A stretch of DNA of 16,679 bases, taken from the NCBI RefSeq assembly GCF_002410825.1, contig NZ_DHOS01000073.1, positions 9,085 to 25,763 of the forward strand, written 5' to 3'. Positions 1 to 6,703 of the stretch are shown here, in pieces; the first letter of the stretch is position 1; the number at the start of each line of letters is the position of its first letter. This DNA is from Proteiniphilum sp. UBA5384 (GTDB lineage Bacteria > Bacteroidota > Bacteroidia > Bacteroidales > Dysgonomonadaceae). A program made the translations under genes and the position numbers. The notes under the pieces are model-generated. The model did not search any database, was not told the origin of the DNA, and was given only the letters and a program-made list of their open reading frames with translations.

Positions 1-19
1 CCAGCTGAACTACCACACC
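1..19 (-). tRNA. 5' end of a tRNA gene, probably tRNA-Asp, cut by the window edge
   Basis: Read on the minus strand from position 19, the sequence is a 7-nt acceptor strand (GGTGTGG), then TA at tRNA positions 8-9, then GTTC and AGCTGG of the D stem and loop. The block GG-N-G-N-GG-TA-GTTCAG is typical of bacterial tRNA-Asp. The anticodon lies outside the window, so the identity is inferred. A good promoter lies about 50 nt upstream. Confidence 0.6.
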
Positions 20-76
20 ATTTTAATTGCTTGCGAGACTCCCCACCACTGTGGCTTGTCATTTCTATAGCGAGTG

Positions 77-106
77 CAAAGGTAAGGATATTTTCAGAAT
101 TACAAA
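77..106 (-). promoter_or_regulatory. Bacteroidota-type promoter for the tRNA gene
   Basis: The minus strand has TTTG (103-106), an 18-nt spacer and TACCTTTG (77-84). These match the TTTG / TAnnTTTG promoter of the Bacteroidota primary sigma factor, with a spacer about 1 nt shorter than usual. Transcription would start near position 70, giving a leader of about 50 nt before the tRNA. Confidence 0.55.
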
Positions 107-149
107 ATTTTTGAGGAGAATTTTTTGAAAAATATTCAACTTGTTCTGA

Positions 150-166
150 TTATAAGTTCCTTATAA
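150..166. repeat. Perfect 17-bp palindrome in an AT-rich intergenic stretch
   Basis: TTATAAG and CTTATAA flank a 3-nt centre (TTC). It lies between the leftward tRNA promoter and the rightward promoter at 241-273. It could be an operator or a chance AT-rich palindrome. In the rest of 107-240 I see no gene, RNA or other repeat. Confidence 0.3.
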
Positions 167-240
167 ATAAAGGTAAAGAAGTAAAGATACTACTAATCAT
201 AATAACATCACTAAATAGGTTCAAGCTGCAGTCTGTTCCT

Positions 241-273
241 TTTGTAATGTAAGCACCAATTTTATTAACTTTG
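241..273 (+). promoter_or_regulatory. Bacteroidota-type promoter upstream of the hydrolase pseudogene
   Basis: TTTG (241-244), a 21-nt spacer and TAACTTTG (266-273) match the Bacteroidota -33/-7 consensus. The predicted start, near position 280, is just ahead of a 30-codon ORF (288-380) that overlaps the start of the pseudogene and resembles nothing I know. The promoter probably served the gene that has since decayed. Confidence 0.5.
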
Positions 274-319
274 TAATTTTTGTAAATATGATTATGGATA
301 CCGACATGCTTAATACCTC

Positions 320-888
320 AAAGGGCATTTATCAAATCCAGAAATTCAATTATGCGATGAAAAAACAGGAAAGTGTTTGATGGCATCAATGCGCATGTTG
401 GTCCTCGCCGAATATCGCTCAATGTGCGCATGACAATGCCTGCCCGTTGATTATGCAAACGTTCACCTCTTCGGAATACTGGCAGTCGAGAGCGGCACTG
501 ACGCATACTGATGGAGAAGGGCAGCGTGACCTGCCTATCCCCGAAAATGTGCGTATTTATCTTTTTAGCGATACGAAGCATAGTCCGTCGGACGGGATTA
601 ATCCATTGAGCGGCATTCGCAGAAATCCCAACGCACAGGGCTTTACTGATTGCTCTTGAGCAATGGGTGCTGAAAGGTACGTCGCCGCCCGACAGTAAAT
701 ATCGTGTTATTGCAGATGGCACCTTGATGAAGCCGGACAAAAAAGGTCTCGGATGACACTCACGACGGATATGTTGCCGCGCCGTAACCAAAGTCGTACA
801 TGGTCTGGAGTCAGAAGGTTTCTTACTCGATGAAGACGCAAAGGAGATGATTATTCAAGCTGAAAAAAGTGATGTGTTGAAAAAATAG
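320..888 (+). pseudogene. Decayed alpha/beta hydrolase domain protein (Abhydrolase_10-like), frameshifted with internal deletions
   Basis: Several frame-broken pieces follow the order of the alpha/beta-hydrolase-domain family (PF20091, recognised from memory). From 373 one frame reads VFDGINAHVGPRRISLN, like the family's VFDG...H..G.GR.S.N block, and hits a stop at 448. Another frame (447-642) carries TFTSSEYW, ALTHTD, GQRDL and NVRIYLF, like EYW...SL.HTD..G.RDL..P.NVRIY. A third frame from 643 reads LLIALEQWVLKG and then ADGTL. A last piece, about 784-888, reads VTKVVHGLESEGFLL and ends at TAG 886-888, resembling the family's C-terminus. About 45 residues are missing before the EYW block, and a larger part is missing after ADGTL. 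A matching piece may begin near 320. Stops and frame changes rule out a working product. No mobile element borders it. Confidence 0.78.
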
Positions 889-901
889 TATGAATAATAA
901 A

Positions 902-933
902 AACAGGCTGTATCTTTAACGATATAACCTGTT
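902..933. terminator. Probable bidirectional terminator between the pseudogene and gapA
   Basis: A 13-bp imperfect stem (AACAGGCTGTATC with GATATAACCTGTT, one mismatch and one G-U pair) encloses a 6-nt loop. The minus-strand side continues into TTTTTATTATT and the plus-strand side into CTATTTATTT. It lies 27 bp beyond the gapA stop codon and 13 bp beyond the pseudogene's stop, so it can serve both. Confidence 0.65.
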
Positions 934-959
934 CTATTTATTTCCGGATAGGAATATCC

Positions 960-1970
960 TTACCCGTTCATTTTTTTCATAAAGGCAATCGTATCGGGCA
1001 CTTTACTGGAGAAACCCCATTCGTTATCGTACCAGGCAACTATTTTAACGAATGTAGGACTTAGCATAATCCCGGACTTTTCATCGAAAATAGCTGTGTG
1101 CGGATTACCGATCATATCGGATGATACTACTTCATCGTCTGTATATGCCAGATAGCCCTTTAAAGGACCTTGCGAGGCCTCTTTCATGGCTTGGCAGATG
1201 TCTTTGTAGGTGGTGGGCGTGGATAATCGTGCTGTAAGGTCTACCACGGAAACATCGAGGGTTGGAACGCGAAACGACATTCCTGTGAGTTTTCTGTTCA
1301 GTTCCGGTATAACCTTTCCTACTGCTTTTGCGGCTCCTGTGGTAGAGGGGATGATGTTAGAAGCTGCAGCGCGCCCTCCCCGCCAGTCTTTCATCGAAGG
1401 ACCGTCTACCGTTTTTTGAGAGGCTGTAGTCGAATGTATGGTACTCATCAAAGCTTCTTCTATGCCAAACTTATCATTCAGCACTTTTGCTACCAACGCC
1501 AGGCAGTTGGTTGTACAAGAGGCGTTTGAAACGAATTGCGTTCCTTTGACATACTTGTCGTCATTTACTCCCGGAACAAACATCGGAGTGTCGTCCTTAG
1601 ACGGGCCCGACATGACCACATATTTAGCCCCTGCGGCAATATGTCCCTGCGCTTTTTCCTTGGTAAGGAACAGTCCGGTGGATTCTACTATATATTCAGC
1701 CCCTATCTCATCCCACTTTAGGTTAGCCGGATCTTTTTCCGATGTTACCCTTATCGGATTGCCGTTTACCATCAACCTGCCGTCTTTAACTTCAATAACC
1801 CCATCAAATTGACCGTGAACAGTGTCATATTTCAGCATATAAGCCATATATTCAACGTCTACCAGATCGTTGATCCCCACTATCTGTATATCATTTCTGC
1901 TTTGAGCAGCACGAAATACCAAACGCCCAATGCGTCCAAAACCGTTAATACCTACTTTAATCGTATTCAT
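960..1970 (-). CDS. gapA: Glyceraldehyde-3-phosphate dehydrogenase, type I (NAD-dependent)
   Basis: This 336-residue protein is a full-length GAPDH. It oxidises glyceraldehyde-3-phosphate to 1,3-bisphosphoglycerate with NAD+ and phosphate, in cytosolic glycolysis and in reverse for gluconeogenesis. The Rossmann motif NGFGRIGR is at residues 9-16. Asp35 (in INDLVD) is the acidic residue that favours NAD over NADP. The active-site block SNASCTTNC places the catalytic Cys at 152, and the paired His is His179 in STIHS. The C-terminal WYDNEWGFS motif is present. The gene stands alone, between its own promoter (2011-2041) and a terminator (902-933). The start codon matches the family's N-terminus (IKVGINGFG). 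There is a small variation at STIHSTTASQ, where many homologues have T.VHAYTA.Q. The assignment is secure. Confidence 0.98.
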   Translation of the reverse strand: MNTIKVGINGFGRIGRLVFRAAQSRNDIQIVGINDLVDVEYMAYMLKYDTVHGQFDGVIEVKDGRLMVNGNPIRVTSEKDPANLKWDEIGAEYIVESTGLFLTKEKAQGHIAAGAKYVVMSGPSKDDTPMFVPGVNDDKYVKGTQFVSNASCTTNCLALVAKVLNDKFGIEEALMSTIHSTTASQKTVDGPSMKDWRGGRAAASNIIPSTTGAAKAVGKVIPELNRKLTGMSFRVPTLDVSVVDLTARLSTPTTYKDICQAMKEASQGPLKGYLAYTDDEVVSSDMIGNPHTAIFDEKSGIMLSPTFVKIVAWYDNEWGFSSKVPDTIAFMKKMNG

Positions 1971-2010
1971 AATAAATTGGTTTTAAGTTATACAATATTT
2001 TTTCCTGCTA

Positions 2011-2041
2011 CAAAGATACGTTATATTATTGTTGTCTGAAA
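2011..2041 (-). promoter_or_regulatory. Promoter of gapA
   Basis: On the minus strand, TATCTTTG (2011-2018) matches TAnnTTTG exactly. A weaker -33 element, TTTC (2038-2041), lies 19 nt upstream. The predicted start near 2004 gives a leader of about 34 nt before the gapA ATG. Confidence 0.55.
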
Positions 2042-2202
2042 TGACAAAAAATATGTAATTCCTGCCAAAAAGGATGGGTTATAAGGAAAGAATATCTACT
2101 TTTAGGAATTTAAAATTGAGACAAGGAGGAAAGGCGGGGAGAGAGGGAGAAGGTAAAGTGTGTCTCGTAGAGTCCAAACAATTTTTGAATGATGAAGGAT
2201 AG

Positions 2203-3204
2203 ATGGATAAACAATTAGGAATAAGGCATATAGTTTTCTTGGTTCCTCCAAATACCACGTTGCTGACTACGGTGGGTCCATTGGAGGTGTTTGCCAAGGC
2301 GATAGATCTCTTTGATTCGGGGCGGGGTGATATGAATTTCAGGTATCAGACGCATGTTGTATCGATGGATAACGGAAAACAGATAAATACATCGTCGGGT
2401 TTACCCATATTGAGTGAAGGTTCTTATACTGAAATAGATTATCCGATTGATACAATCCTTGTTACAGGATTGGGATGTTATCTTGATCCCGGTCAAAAAG
2501 TAGCAATGTTGGAATGGTTGAAAAACCAATCCGGGCGTATTCGGCGGATATGTTCGGTATGTTCCGGTGCTTTCGTCCTTGCCGAAGCGGGCCTACTTGA
2601 CGGAAGAAAAGCAACGGCCCACTGGTCGAAAAACGAAGAACTGGCACAGGACTTTCCTTCAATTGATGTGCAGATAGCCCGTATTTTTATTAAAGATGGG
2701 AATATCTATACCGCAGCGGGAATTACTTCGGGTATGGATTTGGCATTGGCATTGATAGAGGAAGACCTCGGGCAGTCTTTTGCGCTGGATGTGGCACGAT
2801 GGCTAGTCCTGTACCTCAAACGTCCGGGAAATCAATCTCAGTTCAATACCTATCTGGATTGCAAAAAGATAGGACACCCTACTATGCGGAAAGTATGCGA
2901 GTGGATATTGGACCATTTACGGGAAGATATTACGGTTGAAGACCTGGCGGAACAGGCCGCTATGAGTCCGCGTAACTTTGCCCGGGTTTTTGTACGGGTA
3001 TTACGGATTACTCCTGCAAAATTCATTAATAAACTACGAGTGGAGAATGCGGGCAGGCATTTGATAGAAACACGATTGTCTCTTGATGAGATAGCGTATC
3101 ACTGTGGACTGAAAACAAGCGAAAACCTACGCCGGCAGTTCCTCAATTTCTTTGAGGTTACACCCTACCAGTACCGGAAGAGCTTTCAATCTTCTATATA
3201 TTAG
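2203..3204 (+). CDS. GlxA/FtrA-type transcriptional regulator: DJ-1/PfpI-like domain fused to an AraC DNA-binding domain
   Basis: The protein has 333 residues. Residues about 8-195 form a DJ-1/PfpI (class I glutamine amidotransferase-like) domain. Its nucleophile-elbow region reads CSVCSGAFVLAEAGLLDG (117-134), with Cys120 at the elbow, followed by ATAHW, the typical GlxA-family signature. Residues about 225-328 are a two-helix-turn-helix AraC domain (DITVEDLAEQAAMSPRNFAR, then LSLDEIAYHCGL and TPYQYRK). Proteins of this architecture are cytosolic regulators that sense small molecules, and their ligands are mostly unknown. No obvious target gene is adjacent: the neighbours are gapA (divergent) and a zinc-ribbon gene (convergent, 3 bp between stop codons). 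A 31-nt nearly pure purine stretch (2123-2153) precedes the gene. No strong promoter match was found in the 160-bp gap. Confidence 0.9.
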   Translation: MDKQLGIRHIVFLVPPNTTLLTTVGPLEVFAKAIDLFDSGRGDMNFRYQTHVVSMDNGKQINTSSGLPILSEGSYTEIDYPIDTILVTGLGCYLDPGQKVAMLEWLKNQSGRIRRICSVCSGAFVLAEAGLLDGRKATAHWSKNEELAQDFPSIDVQIARIFIKDGNIYTAAGITSGMDLALALIEEDLGQSFALDVARWLVLYLKRPGNQSQFNTYLDCKKIGHPTMRKVCEWILDHLREDITVEDLAEQAAMSPRNFARVFVRVLRITPAKFINKLRVENAGRHLIETRLSLDEIAYHCGLKTSENLRRQFLNFFEVTPYQYRKSFQSSIY

Positions 3205-3207
3205 GTT

Positions 3208-3483
3208 TTAATGAACCGCCCAACGTTTAAGAGTTGGAAAATAGGTCTTCATACTGGCTATGGACTCCTCTTTGGTATAAGTGATTTCGGAGTCTTTGTT
3301 AAACTCATCAACAAATTGGGCACAATGTTCTATCATTTGGTCCATGGTGCAATCCATTGTGAATGTACCATCCTGAAAACAGTAACAACAATATTCATCA
3401 TTTTTGCTCCCATCATGATTTGTTCCCAGTTCTTCCTCTTTTTGCAGTGGCATCCCACAGCTTTGGCAATACGTTGTCTCCAT
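3208..3483 (-). CDS. Small putative zinc-ribbon protein (PF12674-like)
   Basis: This 91-residue protein begins with YCQSCGMPL (Cys6, Cys9) and has a second cysteine knuckle, YCCYCFQDG (Cys32, Cys33, Cys35). The two halves fit one zinc ribbon. The tail after residue 45 is acidic and probably helical. The pattern CQSCGMP...G...YC.YC...G matches the family annotated as putative zinc ribbon domain, whose function is unknown. Such proteins are cytosolic and may act as single-domain regulators or adaptors. The gene has its own -7 promoter element (3531-3538) and converges on the AraC-type gene with 3 bp between stop codons. I can support the fold, not the role. Confidence 0.85.
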   Translation of the reverse strand: METTYCQSCGMPLQKEEELGTNHDGSKNDEYCCYCFQDGTFTMDCTMDQMIEHCAQFVDEFNKDSEITYTKEESIASMKTYFPTLKRWAVH

Positions 3484-3530
3484 AATCTTCTATTTTTTAT
3501 TGGTATATAAACTTTTGTTATCTGTTAAAG

Positions 3531-3538
3531 CAAAGGTA
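3531..3538 (-). promoter_or_regulatory. -7 promoter element for the zinc-ribbon gene
   Basis: TACCTTTG on the minus strand matches TAnnTTTG exactly and is followed by GC, as in other promoters here. No convincing -33 element is visible. The predicted start is about 40 nt upstream of the ATG at 3483. Confidence 0.4.
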
Positions 3539-3552
3539 TGCAATAATATAAT

Positions 3553-4020
3553 ATGATGTTATCCAATCCTGTTAATTTTATTCTTATGCAAACACAGAGG
3601 TGTGAAAATAAGTTCAGTATGAAAGTTCCCTTTAATGCAAAGAAAACAACGTTGATGCTTCCTGAAAATCCCCCTCGTGAAATTTTAGGAGACATTCAAT
3701 CGGATTTTCCCAGTGGTTTCGAGGTAAGTGATCCTGAAGCCAAGACGGTCGCATTTGTGGAAATTGCTTGTAATGTCTCAGAGCAGAATAGTTTTTCGAA
3801 CTTTCTTTATATGACTGAGAGTTCGGAAAATGTACACTATGAACTGGAATATATCTATTGTGATCGTGATGTGAATATCTTCGGTACAGGAAAAGACTGG
3901 TGGGGACATCATACGGTCTACGACCTGACCCTCAGAAAAGGGTGGAATATGGTGATTGAAAGAAGAGAATACGTGGGACAAGAACAAAATTGTACTGTAA
4001 CCAACCAGATGCCTTCGTAA
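3553..4020 (+). CDS. Protein of unknown function, possibly 5'-truncated
   Basis: The 155-residue ORF is not one I can name. There is no signal peptide, lipobox or membrane segment. The C-terminal half is rich in aromatic residues and beta-prone (WWGHHTVYDLTLRKGWNMV). The phrase D-L-x-L-x-x-GWN resembles C-terminal strands of small secreted or lipid-anchored beta-sandwich proteins in Bacteroidales. That likeness, together with the odd N-terminus, suggests a remnant that has lost its export signal. The start is uncertain: ATG 3553 gives the longest product, and Met23 (MKVPFN) is an alternative. The sequence upstream is shared with the leftward zinc-ribbon promoter. It could be a real small cytosolic protein, and no function is proposed. 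Confidence 0.5.
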   Translation: MMLSNPVNFILMQTQRCENKFSMKVPFNAKKTTLMLPENPPREILGDIQSDFPSGFEVSDPEAKTVAFVEIACNVSEQNSFSNFLYMTESSENVHYELEYIYCDRDVNIFGTGKDWWGHHTVYDLTLRKGWNMVIERREYVGQEQNCTVTNQMPS

Positions 4021-4086
4021 ATGAAATGGAAACAGGATAGGTGGATAGGTGGACGTTAATAAACTAAATATTCTATCTTTTTGTTA

Positions 4087-4094
4087 TATTTTTG
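4087..4094 (+). promoter_or_regulatory. Candidate -7 promoter element for trhO
   Basis: TATTTTTG matches TAnnTTTG. No -33 TTG lies at the expected distance, so support is weak. Transcription would start near 4101, just ahead of the 4110-4132 palindrome, leaving an untranslated leader of about 160 nt. Confidence 0.3.
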
Positions 4095-4109
4095 TCTTGT
4101 CGAATATGT

Positions 4110-4132
4110 AATTATCCGGTAATGGGATAATT
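4110..4132. repeat. Perfect inverted repeat in the trhO upstream region
   Basis: AATTATCC (4110-4117) and GGATAATT (4125-4132) flank 7 nt. No T-run follows, so it does not look like an intrinsic terminator for the preceding gene. Its place just after the candidate start of transcription would suit an operator or a leader hairpin. Confidence 0.4.
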
Positions 4133-4259
4133 CGGCAAATGTATGTTTATCATTTTATTCACAAAGTTTAATCCGGCTATTCTCCTGTTCAACGCAGTTT
4201 GGAATGAAGAGATTGCGTTTTGTTCCAAGAGGATAGTTTTTCAAAAGAGTTTATTTAAT

Positions 4260-5309
4260 ATGGCTGTACTCCATAATCGTATTTCCAATGCTGAACTTAA
4301 GCTGCAGATGTTGCGGGAGACCGAACCTCGTGTCACGGTCTCATTCTACAAATATTTTCATATTTCCGCCCCGCAACAATTCAGGGATGACCTTTATACC
4401 CGGTTCGAGTCTATTAAAGTGTTCGGTCGGGTTTATATTGCACAGGAGGGGATTAACGGACAAATCTCTGTTCCCAAGGGTAATATGGATGCTTTTCGTG
4501 ATACCCTATATGCCGCCGATCCGGCACTGGACGGTATCCGTTTGAATGTGGCGGTGGATGATGATGGCAAATCGTTTTGGGTATTACGGATGAAGGTGCG
4601 CAACAAAGTGGTGGCCGACGGTATTGATGACCCGACATTCGATCCTTCCAGAACAGGAAAATATCTCAAGGCAAAAGAATATAACGAGATCACGCAAGAC
4701 CCCGATACGATTGTGGTGGATATGCGTAACCATTACGAATATGAGGTGGGACATTTTGAAAATGCGATTGAGGTTCCATCCGATACTTTCCGCGAGCAGT
4801 TGCCGATGGCAGTTGAAATGCTGAAAGAGCACAAGAACAAAAATATCGTGATGTATTGCACGGGCGGTATACGTTGCGAAAAGGCAAGTGCCTATATGCT
4901 TCATAACGGGTTTAGAAATGTATATCATCTCGAAGGGGGCATTATTGAGTATGTCCATAAGGCGCGTGAAGAGAATCTTCCGGTGAAGTTTGTCGGGAAG
5001 AATTTTGTGTTTGATGAACGGTTGGGAGAAAGAATATCGGAAGATGTAATTGCCCGCTGTCACCAATGCGGTGCGCCGTGCGATACGCACACTAACTGCA
5101 AAAATGAGGGATGCCACCTGTTATTTATCCAGTGTAAGAAATGTGCTGAGGAGATGGCCGGCTGCTGCTCCGACGAGTGTAAGCATGTGGTACGGTTACC
5201 CGAGGAAGAGCGTAAGAAATTGAGAAAAGGAGCGGATCGCGGTCGAATGATATTCAATAAATCGAGAAACAATCCGTTACTTCGGAAAAGGACGGTATCA
5301 GGTAATTAA
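4260..5309 (+). CDS. trhO: tRNA uridine-34 hydroxylase TrhO (YceA family, rhodanese domain)
   Basis: TrhO uses O2 to make 5-hydroxyuridine at the wobble position of tRNAs, the first step towards cmo5U/mo5U. From ATG 4260 the protein has 349 residues, close to the E. coli YceA length, and starts MAVLHNRISN, which aligns with the known N-terminus. The open frame runs up to 4143, but those 39 extra residues are not family-like, so I treat them as untranslated. An N-terminal acylphosphatase-like domain (residues about 20-115) is followed by a rhodanese domain (about 145-240) with catalytic-loop Cys200 in YCTGGIRC. A C-terminal Cys-rich region (267-306; CHQCGAPCDTHTNC, FIQCKKC, GCCSDEC) follows, as in the family. 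Likeness to proteobacterial YceA is very high. The gene appears monocistronic, with a hairpin at its end. Confidence 0.95.
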   Translation: MAVLHNRISNAELKLQMLRETEPRVTVSFYKYFHISAPQQFRDDLYTRFESIKVFGRVYIAQEGINGQISVPKGNMDAFRDTLYAADPALDGIRLNVAVDDDGKSFWVLRMKVRNKVVADGIDDPTFDPSRTGKYLKAKEYNEITQDPDTIVVDMRNHYEYEVGHFENAIEVPSDTFREQLPMAVEMLKEHKNKNIVMYCTGGIRCEKASAYMLHNGFRNVYHLEGGIIEYVHKAREENLPVKFVGKNFVFDERLGERISEDVIARCHQCGAPCDTHTNCKNEGCHLLFIQCKKCAEEMAGCCSDECKHVVRLPEEERKKLRKGADRGRMIFNKSRNNPLLRKRTVSGN

Positions 5310-5312
5310 ATA

Positions 5313-5344
5313 AAGGAAACCAGCGGATTAGGCATGGTTTCCTT
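5313..5344. terminator. Terminator hairpin between convergent trhO and qorB
   Basis: AAGGAAACC (5313-5321) and GGTTTCCTT (5336-5344) form a perfect 9-bp stem with a 14-nt loop, 4 bp after the trhO stop codon. On the minus strand the stem is followed by TTATTTAATT, so it may also end qorB transcription. Confidence 0.6.
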
Positions 5345-5362
5345 ATGAGACAGTTCTTTTGT

Positions 5363-6211
5363 TTAACTCCCTAATATATCTTTTACAACTTGCGCCAGGG
5401 GAGTTGTGGGGCGGCCGATTAACCGGGAAAGTTGCTTGCTGTCGTCGAACAGGTCGTTCTTGGCTGCTCCGGTATCAAATCCTACAATTGCTTTTGCTCC
5501 CTCTTCCGGTAGTCCGAAACCTTTCAGCATTTCGGCATATTCTGTTTCGGGAAGATTCTTATAGGGAACATCTTTGCCGGTCTGGCGGGAAACCTCTGCA
5601 GCCAGGTCTGTCAATGTGAAATAGTCGTCGCCAGCTAATTCGTACACTTTCCCTTCCTGGTTTTCACTTGCCAATACAACGGCTGCTGCTTCAGCAAAAT
5701 CTCCGCGGGTGGCCGAAGAGATTTTTCCTTCACCGGCACTGCCGACAAGGACGCCGGCTTTCACCGCTCCGGGAACAGAGTTCGTATAATTTTCGGTATA
5801 CCATCCGTTCCGTAAAAGAGTGTAGGCGATCCCGGATGCTTTCAAAGCCTCTTCTGTAGCTTTATGCTCTCCTGCCAAACTCAAAGTCGACTTGTCCGCA
5901 TGTAACAGGCTGGTATATACGATCCATTTTACTCCGGCTTGTTTTGCGGCATTTATTACATTTTCATGTTGGTGTTTGCGCTTCCCGATTTCATTGCCCG
6001 ATATAAGTAATAAATGGTCGATACCTTGCAATGATTCTATTAAACCTTCCGGTTTTTCGTAATCGAATGCGCGGGTTTCAATGCCCAGGTCTGATGCCTT
6101 TTCAGGCGTGCGTACTAATGCCACGAGATTCTCAGCGGCCACTTTTCTCTTTAAACTCTCTACCACCAGATGTCCTAACTGTCCGGTAGCTCCTGTAATT
6201 CCTGTTTTCAT
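5363..6211 (-). CDS. qorB: NAD(P)H:quinone oxidoreductase, QorB/NmrA-like SDR family
   Basis: The 282-residue protein has the glycine-rich dinucleotide motif GITGATGQLG (residues 4-13). It also has long stretches typical of E. coli QorB (YtfG): YTSLLHAD, YTLLRNGWYTENY, KVYELAGD and LFDDSKQLSRLIGRPTT. QorB-type enzymes reduce quinones with NAD(P)H in the cytosol and help against quinone or electrophile stress. The atypical SDR fold lacks a classical YxxxK catalytic pair. Length matches the family (about 286). The gene lies 52 bp downstream of an Rrf2-family regulator on the same strand, and a palindrome at 6227-6249 sits in the gap, almost a copy of the one upstream of the regulator. This suggests repression or induction by that regulator. 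In E. coli the neighbour is the HxlR-type QorR, so the regulator type differs. Confidence 0.92.
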   Translation of the reverse strand: MKTGITGATGQLGHLVVESLKRKVAAENLVALVRTPEKASDLGIETRAFDYEKPEGLIESLQGIDHLLLISGNEIGKRKHQHENVINAAKQAGVKWIVYTSLLHADKSTLSLAGEHKATEEALKASGIAYTLLRNGWYTENYTNSVPGAVKAGVLVGSAGEGKISSATRGDFAEAAAVVLASENQEGKVYELAGDDYFTLTDLAAEVSRQTGKDVPYKNLPETEYAEMLKGFGLPEEGAKAIVGFDTGAAKNDLFDDSKQLSRLIGRPTTPLAQVVKDILGS

Positions 6212-6226
6212 ACATTAAAATTTTAA

Positions 6227-6249
6227 ATTGTAATAATAGTTGTTACATA
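6227..6249. promoter_or_regulatory. Putative Rrf2-family operator in front of qorB
   Basis: ATTGTAA (6227-6233), a 9-nt spacer and TTACATA (6243-6249) form an imperfect inverted repeat. It shares the pattern ATTGTAATA...TTGTTACA with the repeat at 6704-6728, including the 9-nt spacing. It starts 16 bp upstream of the qorB ATG, where a promoter or early leader should be. No TAnnTTTG match was found here. Confidence 0.6.
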
Positions 6250-6263
6250 TATAGATAAAAAAA

Positions 6264-6674
6264 TCAGTGAAATTGTTTCACAAAATCTTTCAATGTTTTA
6301 TGCCTGAGGGAATCGATCACCACATGACTAATCTCTGTAAACAGCTTTTCAAGGTTCTCATTTATATCCTTCCCTACAGGACACTTAGGATTGGGGTGTA
6401 AATTCTTTTTTCCCAAAACTTCCGAGTTCTTCACTGAGAGATAAATCTCCGCCAATGAGATCTCGTCACTCGGTTTATTTAATTTTGAACCGCCTTCTTT
6501 GCCTTTCCGGCTGATTACAAGACCGGAATTTTGCAATATGCCCAATTCCTTCCGGACAATCACCGGATTGATATTAATGCTTCCCGCAATCCAGTCTGAA
6601 CTTAACCATTCATCGGGAGAGTTTGCCAGAAGGGTCAAAATATGGATGGCCGTTGCAAATCTTGTATTATTCAT
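6264..6674 (-). CDS. Rrf2-family transcriptional regulator (YwnA-like)
   Basis: The product is 136 residues, starting at MNNTRFATAIH. An in-frame codon at 6695 would add 7 residues but would overlap the promoter, so I reject it. Residues 1-70 are a winged helix-turn-helix (recognition region NPVIVRKELGILQNSGLV, then a wing ending SRKGKEGGSKL). The rest is a dimerisation helix and tail. Only one cysteine is present, Cys98 in HPNPKCPVGKDI. The three-cysteine Fe-S cluster motif of IscR/NsrR is absent, so this is the cluster-free YwnA-like type, and Cys98 could act as a thiol sensor. The gene lies directly upstream of qorB, and near-identical palindromes precede both genes, which supports self-regulation and control of qorB. 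The effector is not known. Confidence 0.92.
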   Translation of the reverse strand: MNNTRFATAIHILTLLANSPDEWLSSDWIAGSININPVIVRKELGILQNSGLVISRKGKEGGSKLNKPSDEISLAEIYLSVKNSEVLGKKNLHPNPKCPVGKDINENLEKLFTEISHVVIDSLRHKTLKDFVKQFH

Positions 6675-6682
6675 ATCGGGTG

Positions 6683-6690
6683 CAAATATA
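6683..6690 (-). promoter_or_regulatory. -7 promoter element of the Rrf2 regulator gene
   Basis: TATATTTG on the minus strand matches TAnnTTTG exactly. The implied start of transcription lies within a few bases of the ATG at 6674, so the mRNA would be leaderless or nearly so. The matching -33 position falls inside the palindrome at 6704-6728. Confidence 0.5.
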
Positions 6691-6703
6691 AGCATAATTT
6701 TTT

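Noticed and set aside
318..791. 157-codon leftward ORF across the hydrolase remnant
   Set aside because: The translation has no recognisable domain, and the opposite strand carries ordered pieces of a known family. It is an antisense shadow.
1438..1812. 124-codon ORF antisense to gapA
   Set aside because: It is an antisense frame of a highly conserved gene, with no domain and no start signals.
4143..4259. N-terminal extension of trhO by 39 residues
   Set aside because: The extra residues are not family-like, and the family N-terminus aligns exactly with ATG 4260. It also overlaps the likely leader.
4584..5117. 177-codon ORF antisense to trhO
   Set aside because: It is a shadow of the conserved rhodanese gene with no family resemblance.
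6264..6695. Fe-S cluster binding by the Rrf2 regulator
   Set aside because: Only one cysteine is present (Cys98), and the three-cysteine cluster motif of IscR and NsrR is absent.
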